Assembly: GCA_018623995.1 (NCBI GenBank)
Contig: JAAZUV010000086.1
Coordinates: 1-6,195 of the forward strand
Direction: 5' to 3'
DNA from: Methanobacteriota archaeon
Lineage (GTDB): Archaea; Thermoplasmatota; Poseidoniia; Poseidoniales; Poseidoniaceae
Length of the DNA stretch: 6,195 nt
The notes beneath the pieces were generated by a model. It worked only from the letters and a program-made list of their open reading frames with translations, ran no database searches and was not told the origin of the DNA. A program made the position numbers and the translations under genes. Below are positions 1 through 6,195 of this stretch, one piece after another (position 1 is the first letter of the stretch; the number at the start of each line of letters is the position of its first letter).

Positions 1-1263
1 AATCGGAATCTCAGTGTGGTACCATCGTCGTCGCGATATAGGCCAATCGATGCTAATGTTATCCATCCAATCCAACAAGAACTGTCGGTTACGTGGCGGG
101 TGGAATTCAATCTGCTCAATCAACTCAAGCATCTTGTCTTGCATGTGTGTTTGACGGACGTACCATTCCTTCAGAAGTATGATCTCCACTGGATTCTTTC
201 CTCGCTCTGATACAGGGACTTCTTGCTGTCGCTCTTCAATGGCATCGATGTTACCTTCCATTTCCAACAACTCGATGGCTTTTGCACGGGCATCAAGGAC
301 GGATAACCCTTCGAGAGGGCCCGATATTGAGGTCATGCAGCCGTTCAAATCGATCGCTTGGAATGGTGAAAGGCCAAGTTCTCTGAAGACTGCGACGTCG
401 TTTTGATCACCAAATGAACAAACCATCAGAATTCCGCTCCCAAATTCCGACTTGACCGATGGGTGTGTCTGAATTTTAACGGATTGTTCACGTCCGGATA
501 CTGGCATTGGAAGAATGGCTTTCTTCCCAACTAGGTGTTGGTAACGTTCGTCATCTGGATGGACAACAACAACGCCACAAGCACAAATCAATTCAGGCCG
601 AGTTGTCGAGATGATGAGGTCCTCACCGTCTTCGGTTTTCCAACGAACGTCGACCAACTTTGTCATTCGACCAATTCGCTCTACCTCTGCATCAGCAATC
701 GTGGTTCCTTCCACAGGATCGTAGATATTTGGTCTCAAGTCTTCGACGATGTCTCCCTTCTTGAACAATTCAATGAAGATTGATTGAGTTACCGATCGGT
801 AATCAGGAGCGTCGGTGAGATACTCTGCGGCAAAATCGCAAGATAGGCCAACACGAGCAGCAGTTTTTCGCATGGCTTGTGTGAACGTCTCGATGGTTTC
901 ACGACACAAATTCAGAAACTCTTCTCTGTCGTACGTTTTCATCTTTCGCTTTGTGTTCTTTTCGACGGTGAATTCGATGTTGATTCCATTTCGATCGACA
1001 CCCCAAGGAAAGTAGACTTCCTTGCCAAGCAACCGCTGAGAACGTGCCAGAACGTCGATCATCGAATATTGAGCAACAGCGCCTATGTGCCACGTTCCCG
1101 ATGGGTATGGAGGCGGTGTGTCAATCACAAAAATTGGTTTCCCACTCTCTGGCTTGAAACCATATCGTTGTTGATATGCGCTTTCATCGGCGTAATGTTG
1201 TTCCTGTATGCTCTTTTCAAGGTCGATTGACCATCGCTTTTCTGGAAGTCGAGGCGTTCCCAT
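1..1263 (-). CDS. valS: Valyl-tRNA synthetase, N-terminal 421 residues (partial, runs off left edge)
   Basis: Class I aminoacyl-tRNA synthetase that attaches valine to tRNA-Val in the cytoplasm. The minus-strand frame is open from ATG at 1263-1261 to the window edge. The Rossmann-fold entry block PPPYPSGTWHIGA lies at residues 50-62, with HIGA at 59-62 in place of the textbook HIGH. It is followed by PWGVDRNGINIE, a typical adenylate-domain stretch. The CP1 editing domain is clear: TTRPE at 220-224, then GSGILMVCSFGDQNDV at 275-290, as in ValRS enzymes that hydrolyse mischarged Thr-tRNA. The catalytic fold resumes at DWPISRRRWYHTEIPI (406-421), where the window ends, so the KMSKS loop and the anticodon-binding domain are missing. 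The block order and the PYPSGxWHIG style fit the archaeal ValRS branch, not bacterial ValRS, IleRS or LeuRS. The start is the first ATG before the conserved N-terminal helix (MGTPRLPEKRW). An upstream in-frame GTG is possible but unlikely. The gene is divergent from the RND gene. Confidence 0.95.
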   Translation of the reverse strand, partial: MGTPRLPEKRWSIDLEKSIQEQHYADESAYQQRYGFKPESGKPIFVIDTPPPYPSGTWHIGAVAQYSMIDVLARSQRLLGKEVYFPWGVDRNGINIEFTVEKNTKRKMKTYDREEFLNLCRETIETFTQAMRKTAARVGLSCDFAAEYLTDAPDYRSVTQSIFIELFKKGDIVEDLRPNIYDPVEGTTIADAEVERIGRMTKLVDVRWKTEDGEDLIISTTRPELICACGVVVVHPDDERYQHLVGKKAILPMPVSGREQSVKIQTHPSVKSEFGSGILMVCSFGDQNDVAVFRELGLSPFQAIDLNGCMTSISGPLEGLSVLDARAKAIELLEMEGNIDAIEERQQEVPVSERGKNPVEIILLKEWYVRQTHMQDKMLELIEQIEFHPPRNRQFLLDWMDNISIDWPISRRRWYHTEIPI

Positions 1264-1280
1264 GCTTAACACCGGCCCTG

Positions 1281-1297
1281 CCCCCTGTGAACGGGGG
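1281..1297. repeat. GC-rich inverted repeat (hairpin A) in the divergent region
   Basis: CCCCC at 1281-1285 can pair with part of the seven-G run at 1293-1299, leaving a TGTGAAC loop. The stem is five perfect G-C pairs. It lies only about 18 bases upstream of the valS start codon, so it could fold in a valS leader RNA or act at the DNA level. No T-rich tract follows on either strand, so it is not an obvious terminator. Confidence 0.4.
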
Positions 1298-1311
1298 GGT
1301 CCGATTGACCC
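1297..1311. repeat. Inverted repeat GGGTC-CGATT-GACCC (hairpin B) overlapping hairpin A
   Basis: GGGTC at 1297-1301 is the exact reverse complement of GACCC at 1307-1311, separated by CGATT, and a G-T pair could extend the stem by one. It uses the same G-run as the hairpin at 1281-1297, so the two stems compete for those bases. The heptamer CCCTGTG occurs at both 1283-1289 and 1309-1315, 26 bases apart, which adds a short direct repeat to the same interval. Confidence 0.4.
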
Positions 1312-1358
1312 TGTGTGCGTTTCTTTTTCAACGGTTCCCTCACAACAAGACAGCAATA

Positions 1359-1371
1359 CTTTCAATGAAAG
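1359..1371. promoter_or_regulatory. AT-rich palindrome CTTTCA-A-TGAAAG upstream of the RND gene; possible operator or promoter element
   Basis: A perfect 6+1+6 palindrome ends 25 bases before the chosen ATG at 1397. If the transcript is leaderless, as many archaeal mRNAs are, this is roughly where TBP or an overlapping repressor would bind. It does not match the TATA consensus well. A chance palindrome of this size is also possible, so the assignment is tentative. Confidence 0.25.
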
Positions 1372-1396
1372 ACCCGAGGGGCCGTTGGGTAGCCGT

Positions 1397-4300
1397 ATGC
1401 CGGATGACGCCGAAGACAAAACATCCTCTCATAGTGGGGAGGACGTTGGACGCATTCAGGCGATTGCTGACTATAGTCGAGAGCGTGTACGAGTAGCCTC
1501 GGTTGACATCTCCGCCAGAGTGCGTGACTTTGATGCAAAAAAGGCAGTAGACGCAGTTCTCGAAGCTCCGAAGAGGTTGAAACGAGAATGGCAAAAAACT
1601 GGAGCAACCGGTGTTATTACACGTTTTCCAATTGCAACAGTTGCCTTGTTCTTGATGATCACATTGTATTTTGTCACAACGTCAGGATTCCTTGACGACA
1701 CGCAGTTTGATGATGATCCGAACGAACCCGCACTCAACGTCAATGGTGACATGGAAGTGTACCTCCCAGATGGTAGTGAGGTCAAGGAACTTATCGAAAT
1801 GGTTGAAACGGATTGGACAACAAACGTCATGGTCATTTACATAGAGTCGGATAAAAACAACATCACAGATCAAAGGATTTTGCAAGAAATCAGTTATGTT
1901 GAAAAAAGCATCAATCCGTATGTTTCTGACAACGAAAGCGATGATGTCATTTACATTCTTTCAATTTCGACAGTACTGAAGGAAATCAATTCAAGTTTGC
2001 CGCGTGTACGTGATGCTTTCATCACAGAATTAGGTCGTCAATGCCCTTCCTTCCAAGAGGTTTGTGAGAACTTCGCTGCGAGTGTCAACACGGCACTCTC
2101 TGCAGGTGATGACCAATTTGCCGGTGGTTACGAAATTCCTTCCCAGACAACCATCGATTTGATCATTGGTGAGATGTACGAAAACGATGGTTCTCCTACG
2201 CCAGGTCTGGATAAACTCGCCCGCAATACCAACGCATGCAGCGGCCAACCGAACGACGAAGGGACGGATGACAACGGTTGTTTTGATGGAGAGGACTTGA
2301 AACTTGACCGTGCCATCATGGCGGTTGCAGTTGTCGACTCCATCGAAGCCAAGGATATTATCGAGGCAACACAACAACGACTTGACAACATATCGACAGA
2401 ACAGCGTCCATGTGAATTCGATCAAAACGGGAATCCAGCGAGTGCTGATCGCTGTACTTGGGATGATCTTGGCTTGAAAATGACACTGACAGGGCCTGTT
2501 CCAATTACGAATTCGGTGACTGAGTTTTCGTTCCGTTTGTTCTGGGAAATTTTCCCACTTGCAGTTGTCCTTGTCGCAATTGGTCTTTTTGTCTTCCACT
2601 CTGATCTTCTCCAAGCAGGAATTTCTGGTATCCGCCCGATTCAGGGAATTAAAGTCGTCATAATTGCTGGACTTCCAACATTGTGTGCAGTTTTTTGGAC
2701 ATTAGGAATTATCGGGGCATCAAATTATGAAGTGACGATGACGGTTATTATTGTCGGTCCAATTTTGCTTGCGTTAGGTGTTTCGTATGGTTTGCACATC
2801 ACCAACAGGTACGCTGAAGAAGAAGGCAGCAGAACCGAAAAGATGCAAGCTTCGATGAAGTCGACTGGTCGTGCTGTTTTCTTGTCTGCTGTCACAACCG
2901 TCATTGGATTTATTTCACTGATTTTCACGCCTATGGCGCCGATCAAAACCGTTGGTATTGCACTCTCCGGTGGGATCGTCATCGTCTATATCCTGACGAT
3001 GTTTATGGTTCCAAATCTTACCCTGATTCTTGATTTACGTAAACCGAAACACCCTCCACTGAAAGTGTTTGATGCTGCTGTGGACATACCGGTCAAACGC
3101 AACCGAAGTTTGATCGGGTTCTTCTTGATTCTTGTACTCCTTTCAGCAACGCTTGGTCAGGCCAACGTTGAAGAAAACATCGACTTGTTGGGTATGGCTC
3201 CTGAAGGTGAGCAACCGGTCATTAAGATGAAACAATACAGTCGTGAATTCAATGCAGGCCAAATCGGTATGGTTCTTGTCCATGCCAACGTATCTGGCGA
3301 TGTGACGGACAATGACCCGACCAATGATGATCCTGCTCAAAATCTGAAAATTATTGATGGCCTTGAGAGGAATCTCAACACTGTTGAAAATGCATCTGCT
3401 GTTTCTGTTGTGTTCCTCATGAAAGCAACTGGACTAGCTCCTACTCTCTCTGGTCAACCGCTCCTTGCACAAATTCAAGAGATTCCTGGCTATGAGATTC
3501 TACCAGAGGATGTTCGAAACACCTTCGAAGTCTTGCTTGATCAAGAAGTTACACAAGGTGCAACATTTTGGGATTTGTTGACCACTCCTGAAGAATTTGG
3601 CTTGCCGGGTTCAACCCAGAGTCAGATTTTCTTACTCGATGTATTCTACTCTTCATTGACCAAAGAGATGCGTGAAATTTTCATCAACTCTGATTATGAT
3701 CGAACGCTGATTTACATCGACATGCCATTTATTCCCGTAGCTGATACTGCGGTAGCTGTTGATCAAATCAACGAGTACTCTGAGGGATTCCAAGGTACTC
3801 ATCAAGAACGCGCTGAAAAACTGACTGGAGTCGCTGCAACCGCTATCGAAGTCAACAAATTGATTGTTGACTCGCAATGGACCTCGCTTGGATTTGCCAT
3901 CGTGCTTACACTGATTGTCCTCGCTGTTGTGTTCAGGGACATTCGGTATTCTCTCTTGACGACATCACCTGTTATCGCTACCGTTGCTCTTCAGTGGCTG
4001 GTTATGTGGCAAATGGATGTGCCGTTGTCGCTTGTTACCGTCATGATTGGATCGATTCTTGTTGGCGTGGGAGTGGACTTTTCGATTCACATCGCCAATC
4101 GAATACGTGAACTTGGCGGGGGAATTGAGGCGATTCGATCCGCAGCGGTTGGAACAGGGATGTCTCTGTTTGAAGCTGCAGTCGTCACTTCGCTTGGTAT
4201 GTTTACTGCCTATCAAATTCCGATTCCTGAGATCAAACCGTTCGTAACGGTTATCCTCATTTTGCTCTGGGTTGCAGCAGCAAGTGCCTTGCTCCTTCTC

Positions 4301-4459
4301 CCTGCTATTTTCGTCACACTTGAGAAACTTGGAATCGGTGTTGTTGGAGGTCCATCCGCAATGTCAAGACGATTGGGACTTGGCAAAATGAAAGCTGATG
4401 AGCCGGACGTCTTGGAGGCGGTTCTGATTCACGATCCGAGCAACAAAGAAGCGTGGTGA
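1397..4459 (+). CDS. RND-superfamily (MMPL/HAE3-like) 12-TM membrane transporter, 1020 residues
   Basis: A probable proton-driven exporter of the RND superfamily in the cytoplasmic membrane. The substrate cannot be told from sequence; lipids or hydrophobic compounds are usual for MMPL/HAE3 relatives. The architecture is a duplicated half-repeat. A charged cytoplasmic N-terminus (1-76) precedes TM1 (about 77-97), a large ectodomain (98-381) and TM2-6 (382-546). TM7 (about 572-590), a second ectodomain (591-828), TM8-12 (829-972) and a short cytoplasmic tail follow. The two TM4/TM10 repeats align as ALGVSYGLHITNRY and GVGVDFSIHIANRI. The Asp expected in the first is Ser463, and the second keeps Asp894. 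The first ectodomain has three close cysteine pairs (216/223, 281/295, 339/353), and both ectodomains have Asp/Asn-rich loops. The frame is open upstream to 1208, but that part overlaps valS and looks non-coding, so ATG 1397 (MPDDAEDK) was chosen. TTG at 1385, three bases after GAGGGG, is an alternative start. Confidence 0.9.
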   Translation: MPDDAEDKTSSHSGEDVGRIQAIADYSRERVRVASVDISARVRDFDAKKAVDAVLEAPKRLKREWQKTGATGVITRFPIATVALFLMITLYFVTTSGFLDDTQFDDDPNEPALNVNGDMEVYLPDGSEVKELIEMVETDWTTNVMVIYIESDKNNITDQRILQEISYVEKSINPYVSDNESDDVIYILSISTVLKEINSSLPRVRDAFITELGRQCPSFQEVCENFAASVNTALSAGDDQFAGGYEIPSQTTIDLIIGEMYENDGSPTPGLDKLARNTNACSGQPNDEGTDDNGCFDGEDLKLDRAIMAVAVVDSIEAKDIIEATQQRLDNISTEQRPCEFDQNGNPASADRCTWDDLGLKMTLTGPVPITNSVTEFSFRLFWEIFPLAVVLVAIGLFVFHSDLLQAGISGIRPIQGIKVVIIAGLPTLCAVFWTLGIIGASNYEVTMTVIIVGPILLALGVSYGLHITNRYAEEEGSRTEKMQASMKSTGRAVFLSAVTTVIGFISLIFTPMAPIKTVGIALSGGIVIVYILTMFMVPNLTLILDLRKPKHPPLKVFDAAVDIPVKRNRSLIGFFLILVLLSATLGQANVEENIDLLGMAPEGEQPVIKMKQYSREFNAGQIGMVLVHANVSGDVTDNDPTNDDPAQNLKIIDGLERNLNTVENASAVSVVFLMKATGLAPTLSGQPLLAQIQEIPGYEILPEDVRNTFEVLLDQEVTQGATFWDLLTTPEEFGLPGSTQSQIFLLDVFYSSLTKEMREIFINSDYDRTLIYIDMPFIPVADTAVAVDQINEYSEGFQGTHQERAEKLTGVAATAIEVNKLIVDSQWTSLGFAIVLTLIVLAVVFRDIRYSLLTTSPVIATVALQWLVMWQMDVPLSLVTVMIGSILVGVGVDFSIHIANRIRELGGGIEAIRSAAVGTGMSLFEAAVVTSLGMFTAYQIPIPEIKPFVTVILILLWVAAASALLLLPAIFVTLEKLGIGVVGGPSAMSRRLGLGKMKADEPDVLEAVLIHDPSNKEAW

Positions 4460-4500
4460 AGCCAAGCAAAGGGATAAGACCTGTATTCCTACCAACAAGC

Positions 4501-4980
4501 ATGGTCAAGTATTGGTTGATGAAGTCGGAACTCGACGTTTATCCCTACGCGCAACTTGTCGCCGATGGAAAGACCCATTGGGACGGTGTTCGCAATTATC
4601 AAGCAAGGAACATGATGCGTGATGAAATGAAGATTGGAGATTTGATTCTCTACTACCATTCAAATTGCAAACCACCTCATGTAGCAGGTATCGCCAAAGT
4701 TTGCAACGAAGGGTATGGTGACTTTACGTCTTGGGACTCCTCCTCAAAATACTTCGATGAGAAATCCACTCCTGATAATCCTCGATGGTTCATGGTCGAT
4801 ATTGAGCCTGTATGTGAACTCGAAAACATCGTCTCATTGGATGCTGTTCGGCAAGAAGAAGCGCTTGCAGAAATGTTGTTGATACGAAGAGGACAACGAC
4901 TCTCGATCCAGCCCGTCCAAGAAAACGAATTCCGACACATCTGTAGCATGGGTGGTGTTGACCCCAGAAACCTTGAGTGA
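4501..4980 (+). CDS. EVE-domain protein (PUA-like fold, THYN1-type), 159 residues
   Basis: A single-domain cytosolic EVE protein. The family has a PUA-like fold, and characterised members bind modified bases in DNA or RNA (the eukaryotic homologue is thymocyte nuclear protein 1). The exact ligand here is unknown. Visible family landmarks are the N-terminal strand YWLMKSE (4-10), W27 and the GVRNYQARN block (29-37), GDLILYYHSN (46-55), the VAGIAKV strand (61-67), the RWFMVDIEPV strand (95-104) and the C-terminal MLLIRRGQRLSIQPV (115-129). The length is normal for the family. Family proteins usually read KSEP near the start, but here it is KSEL. ATG 4501 was chosen because homologues begin a few residues before YWL. 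A GTG at 4453 would add 16 unconserved residues and overlap the RND gene. No Shine-Dalgarno is seen upstream. It starts 41 bases after the RND stop and ends 9 bases before the aminotransferase start. Confidence 0.9.
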   Translation: MVKYWLMKSELDVYPYAQLVADGKTHWDGVRNYQARNMMRDEMKIGDLILYYHSNCKPPHVAGIAKVCNEGYGDFTSWDSSSKYFDEKSTPDNPRWFMVDIEPVCELENIVSLDAVRQEEALAEMLLIRRGQRLSIQPVQENEFRHICSMGGVDPRNLE

Positions 4981-4981
4981 A

Positions 4982-4986
4982 GTGAT
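4982..4986 (+). promoter_or_regulatory. Possible ribosome binding site GTGAT before the aminotransferase
   Basis: GTGAT matches the 3' part of the archaeal Shine-Dalgarno consensus GGAGGTGATC. It sits three bases before the ATG and just after the EVE stop codon, so the aminotransferase could be translated from a shared mRNA. The match is short and the spacing tight, so this is weak evidence. Confidence 0.35.
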
Positions 4987-4989
4987 TCC

Positions 4990-6195
4990 ATGCAACACAT
5001 TAGCGCAACAGATCGTGCTCTCAACATCGAGTACGCCATTCGCGATGTTGTTGTTCCTGCTTCTGAACTCGAAGCACAAGGTCACTCCATTATCAAGCTC
5101 AACATCGGTGATCCAATCGCATACCCTGGATTGCCAACTCCTTCACACATGGTCGATGCCTTTGTCAAAGCTTTGAACGATGGAAGAAATGGTTATTCGC
5201 CATCCTATGGATTGCCAGAGTTGCGTACTGCAATTGCGAACGATGAACGAACAAAGGGCTGGCCTGCTACAGCAGAAGATGTGTACGTTTGCCACGGCGT
5301 AACAGAAGCACTGCAAGTCTTGTTTCAGGCGACATTGGATGAAGGCAGTCAAGTCCTTGCTCCGGGTCCACATTATCCTCCTTACATGGCGTATCCTCAG
5401 ATGTATGGTGCTGAAACAATCGAATATCGATTGAATTCCGATGATGGATGGTCCCTTGATTTTGATGACATTGAATCAAAGATGAACGATGATGTTCGCC
5501 TGTTTGTTTTGATCAATCCAAACAATCCAACAGGCGCAGTGGTCGGTCGGGAAGAAATTGACCGATTGCTACAGATTTTGAAACCGTGGCCAAATTGTAT
5601 TCTCGTTGCTGATGAAATCTATGATGGTCTTGATTTTTCAAACCGTCAAGTAAGCGCAGCAAGTCGATCCGATTCCATTCCAGTTGTAACAATGAACGGT
5701 GTCTCAAAGGTCTACTATGCGCCCGGATGGAGGATTGGATACATGGCAATCCACGACCCGACTTCGGTTCTGACATCAGTCCGAGATGGGGTTGAACGAA
5801 TCCTTCGTTCGCGTCTTTGTGCATCTACGCCAGCACAGCTAGGATTCTTGGCTGGTTTGCAGGAAGACCGATCATGGATGAAAGAATATTCCAAAACTGT
5901 GCAAGAGCGTCGAGACGTCTGTCTTCAGCGGATCTCAGAAATCGAAGGGCTTGAAGTTGAAACACCTGAGGGTGCATTCTACATGTTCGTTCGACTAACG
6001 GACGAGCAATGGAAAGAAAACGACAAGCAGTTTGTCCTCCAATTGCTCCATGAAGAGCATGTTTTGCTCGTCCACGGTTCTGGGTTTAGTCTGGACAAAG
6101 GAAAAGGTCACGTGAGACTCGTATTCTTGCCTGATGTTCCGACTCTCCACACTGCATTTGACCGCATCGACGCGTTTCTGCGTAGACACCGCAAT
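4990..6195 (+). CDS. alaA: Alanine aminotransferase (PLP class I/II fold type I), 402 codons, open at right edge
   Basis: A PLP-dependent aminotransferase, probably interconverting alanine plus 2-oxoglutarate with pyruvate plus glutamate in the cytosol. Its N-terminus (DRALNIEYAIRDVVVPASEL, then LNIGDP) closely resembles the archaeal alanine aminotransferase known from Pyrococcus, and the RLCASTPAQ stretch recalls E. coli AlaA (RLCANVPAQ). Catalytic features are NNPTG at 178-182, where N179 should contact the PLP hydroxyl, ADEIY with D208 and Y211, the Schiff-base lysine K240 in NGVSKVYYAPGWRIGY, phosphate-binding R248, and substrate-carboxylate R376 in HVRLVFLPD. No stop codon is reached, but 402 residues matches the family length (about 400), so only a few C-terminal residues should be missing. 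The ATG is fixed by the conserved N-terminus and lies 9 bases after the EVE stop. Aspartate or branched-chain specificity cannot be excluded from sequence alone. Confidence 0.93.
   Translation, partial: MQHISATDRALNIEYAIRDVVVPASELEAQGHSIIKLNIGDPIAYPGLPTPSHMVDAFVKALNDGRNGYSPSYGLPELRTAIANDERTKGWPATAEDVYVCHGVTEALQVLFQATLDEGSQVLAPGPHYPPYMAYPQMYGAETIEYRLNSDDGWSLDFDDIESKMNDDVRLFVLINPNNPTGAVVGREEIDRLLQILKPWPNCILVADEIYDGLDFSNRQVSAASRSDSIPVVTMNGVSKVYYAPGWRIGYMAIHDPTSVLTSVRDGVERILRSRLCASTPAQLGFLAGLQEDRSWMKEYSKTVQERRDVCLQRISEIEGLEVETPEGAFYMFVRLTDEQWKENDKQFVLQLLHEEHVLLVHGSGFSLDKGKGHVRLVFLPDVPTLHTAFDRIDAFLRRHRN

Larger units (their letters stand above)
1264..1396. promoter_or_regulatory. Divergent intergenic region between valS and the RND transporter gene
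   Basis: This 133-base stretch separates the two divergently oriented starts and should hold both promoters. I could not identify a convincing TATA box with BRE element for either gene. A purine-rich tract on the minus strand (GAAAAAGAAA, around 1321-1330) and an AT-rich palindrome at 1359-1371 are the only promoter-like sequences. The left half is GC-rich with overlapping inverted repeats. That the region is regulatory is inferred from gene orientation. Confidence 0.55.

Noticed and set aside
179..406. Plus-strand open frames within 1-1230, including 877-1230
   Set aside because: The minus strand encodes a clear ValRS with intact motifs over this whole stretch, so the plus-strand frames are shadows.
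1281..1299. GC-rich hairpin as an intrinsic transcription terminator
   Set aside because: It lies between two divergent starts, where no terminator is expected, and no T-run follows on either strand.
1264..1396. T-box or other aminoacyl-tRNA-synthetase leader riboswitch upstream of valS
   Set aside because: T-boxes are bacterial. The region is too short and lacks the T-box sequence, and the genes are of archaeal type.
1471..1836. 121-codon minus-strand open frame at the 5' end of the RND gene
   Set aside because: Ser/Thr/Val-rich translation opposite the N-terminal region and TM1 of the RND protein, with no domain seen. It is explained as a complement of the real gene.
2030..2614. 194-codon minus-strand open frame inside the RND gene
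   Set aside because: It lies wholly antisense to a well-supported coding region, has a Cys/Arg/Thr-rich composition without recognisable motifs, and has no neighbouring minus-strand gene. It is an antisense shadow.
4453..4500. GTG start for the EVE protein overlapping the RND stop
   Set aside because: It would add 16 residues that do not resemble the family N-terminus. ATG 4501 places YWLMKSE where EVE proteins normally begin.
4677..5039. 120-codon minus-strand open frame across the EVE-aminotransferase junction
   Set aside because: It is antisense to two conserved proteins and its translation has no recognisable features.

Overview
The window reads as a compact archaeal chromosome segment. 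The likeliest source is a marine euryarchaeon of the Thermoplasmatota / Marine Group II (Poseidoniales) type. Three things suggest this. The valyl-tRNA synthetase has the archaeal-style active-site block (PPPYPSGTWHIGA, later DWPISRRRWYHTEIPI). The aminotransferase resembles the archaeal (Pyrococcus-type) alanine aminotransferase almost from end to end. The membrane protein carries a very acidic, Asp/Asn-rich ectodomain, as is common in marine archaea. The lineage is inferred from recalled protein similarity, and no database search was possible.

Layout. Positions 1-1263 (minus strand) hold the N-terminal 421 codons of valyl-tRNA synthetase, which runs off the left edge. Positions 1264-1396 are a divergent intergenic region with two overlapping GC-rich inverted repeats that share one G-run, plus an AT-rich palindrome. 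Positions 1397-4459 (plus) encode a 1020-residue, 12-TM RND-superfamily (MMPL/HAE3-like) transporter. After a 41-base gap, positions 4501-4980 (plus) encode a 159-residue EVE-domain (PUA-like fold, THYN1-type) protein. After 9 more bases, positions 4990-6195 (plus) encode a PLP-dependent class I aminotransferase of the alanine aminotransferase group. It is still open at the right edge but very close to its expected C-terminus.

How the genes fit together. The three plus-strand genes are closely spaced and may form one transcription unit, with the EVE-aminotransferase pair the most likely to be co-translated. Their functions (membrane export, modified-nucleotide binding, alanine/pyruvate metabolism) do not define one pathway. 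Together with divergent valS, this looks like a housekeeping neighbourhood rather than a defence or mobile island. I see no insertion sequence, CRISPR, tRNA, rRNA or phage gene.

The most notable points are the apparent loss of the proton-relay Asp in the first half of the RND protein (Ser463) with retention in the second half (Asp894), the six-cysteine acidic first ectodomain, and the mutually exclusive hairpins in the divergent intergenic region. I found no convincing novel multi-gene system.
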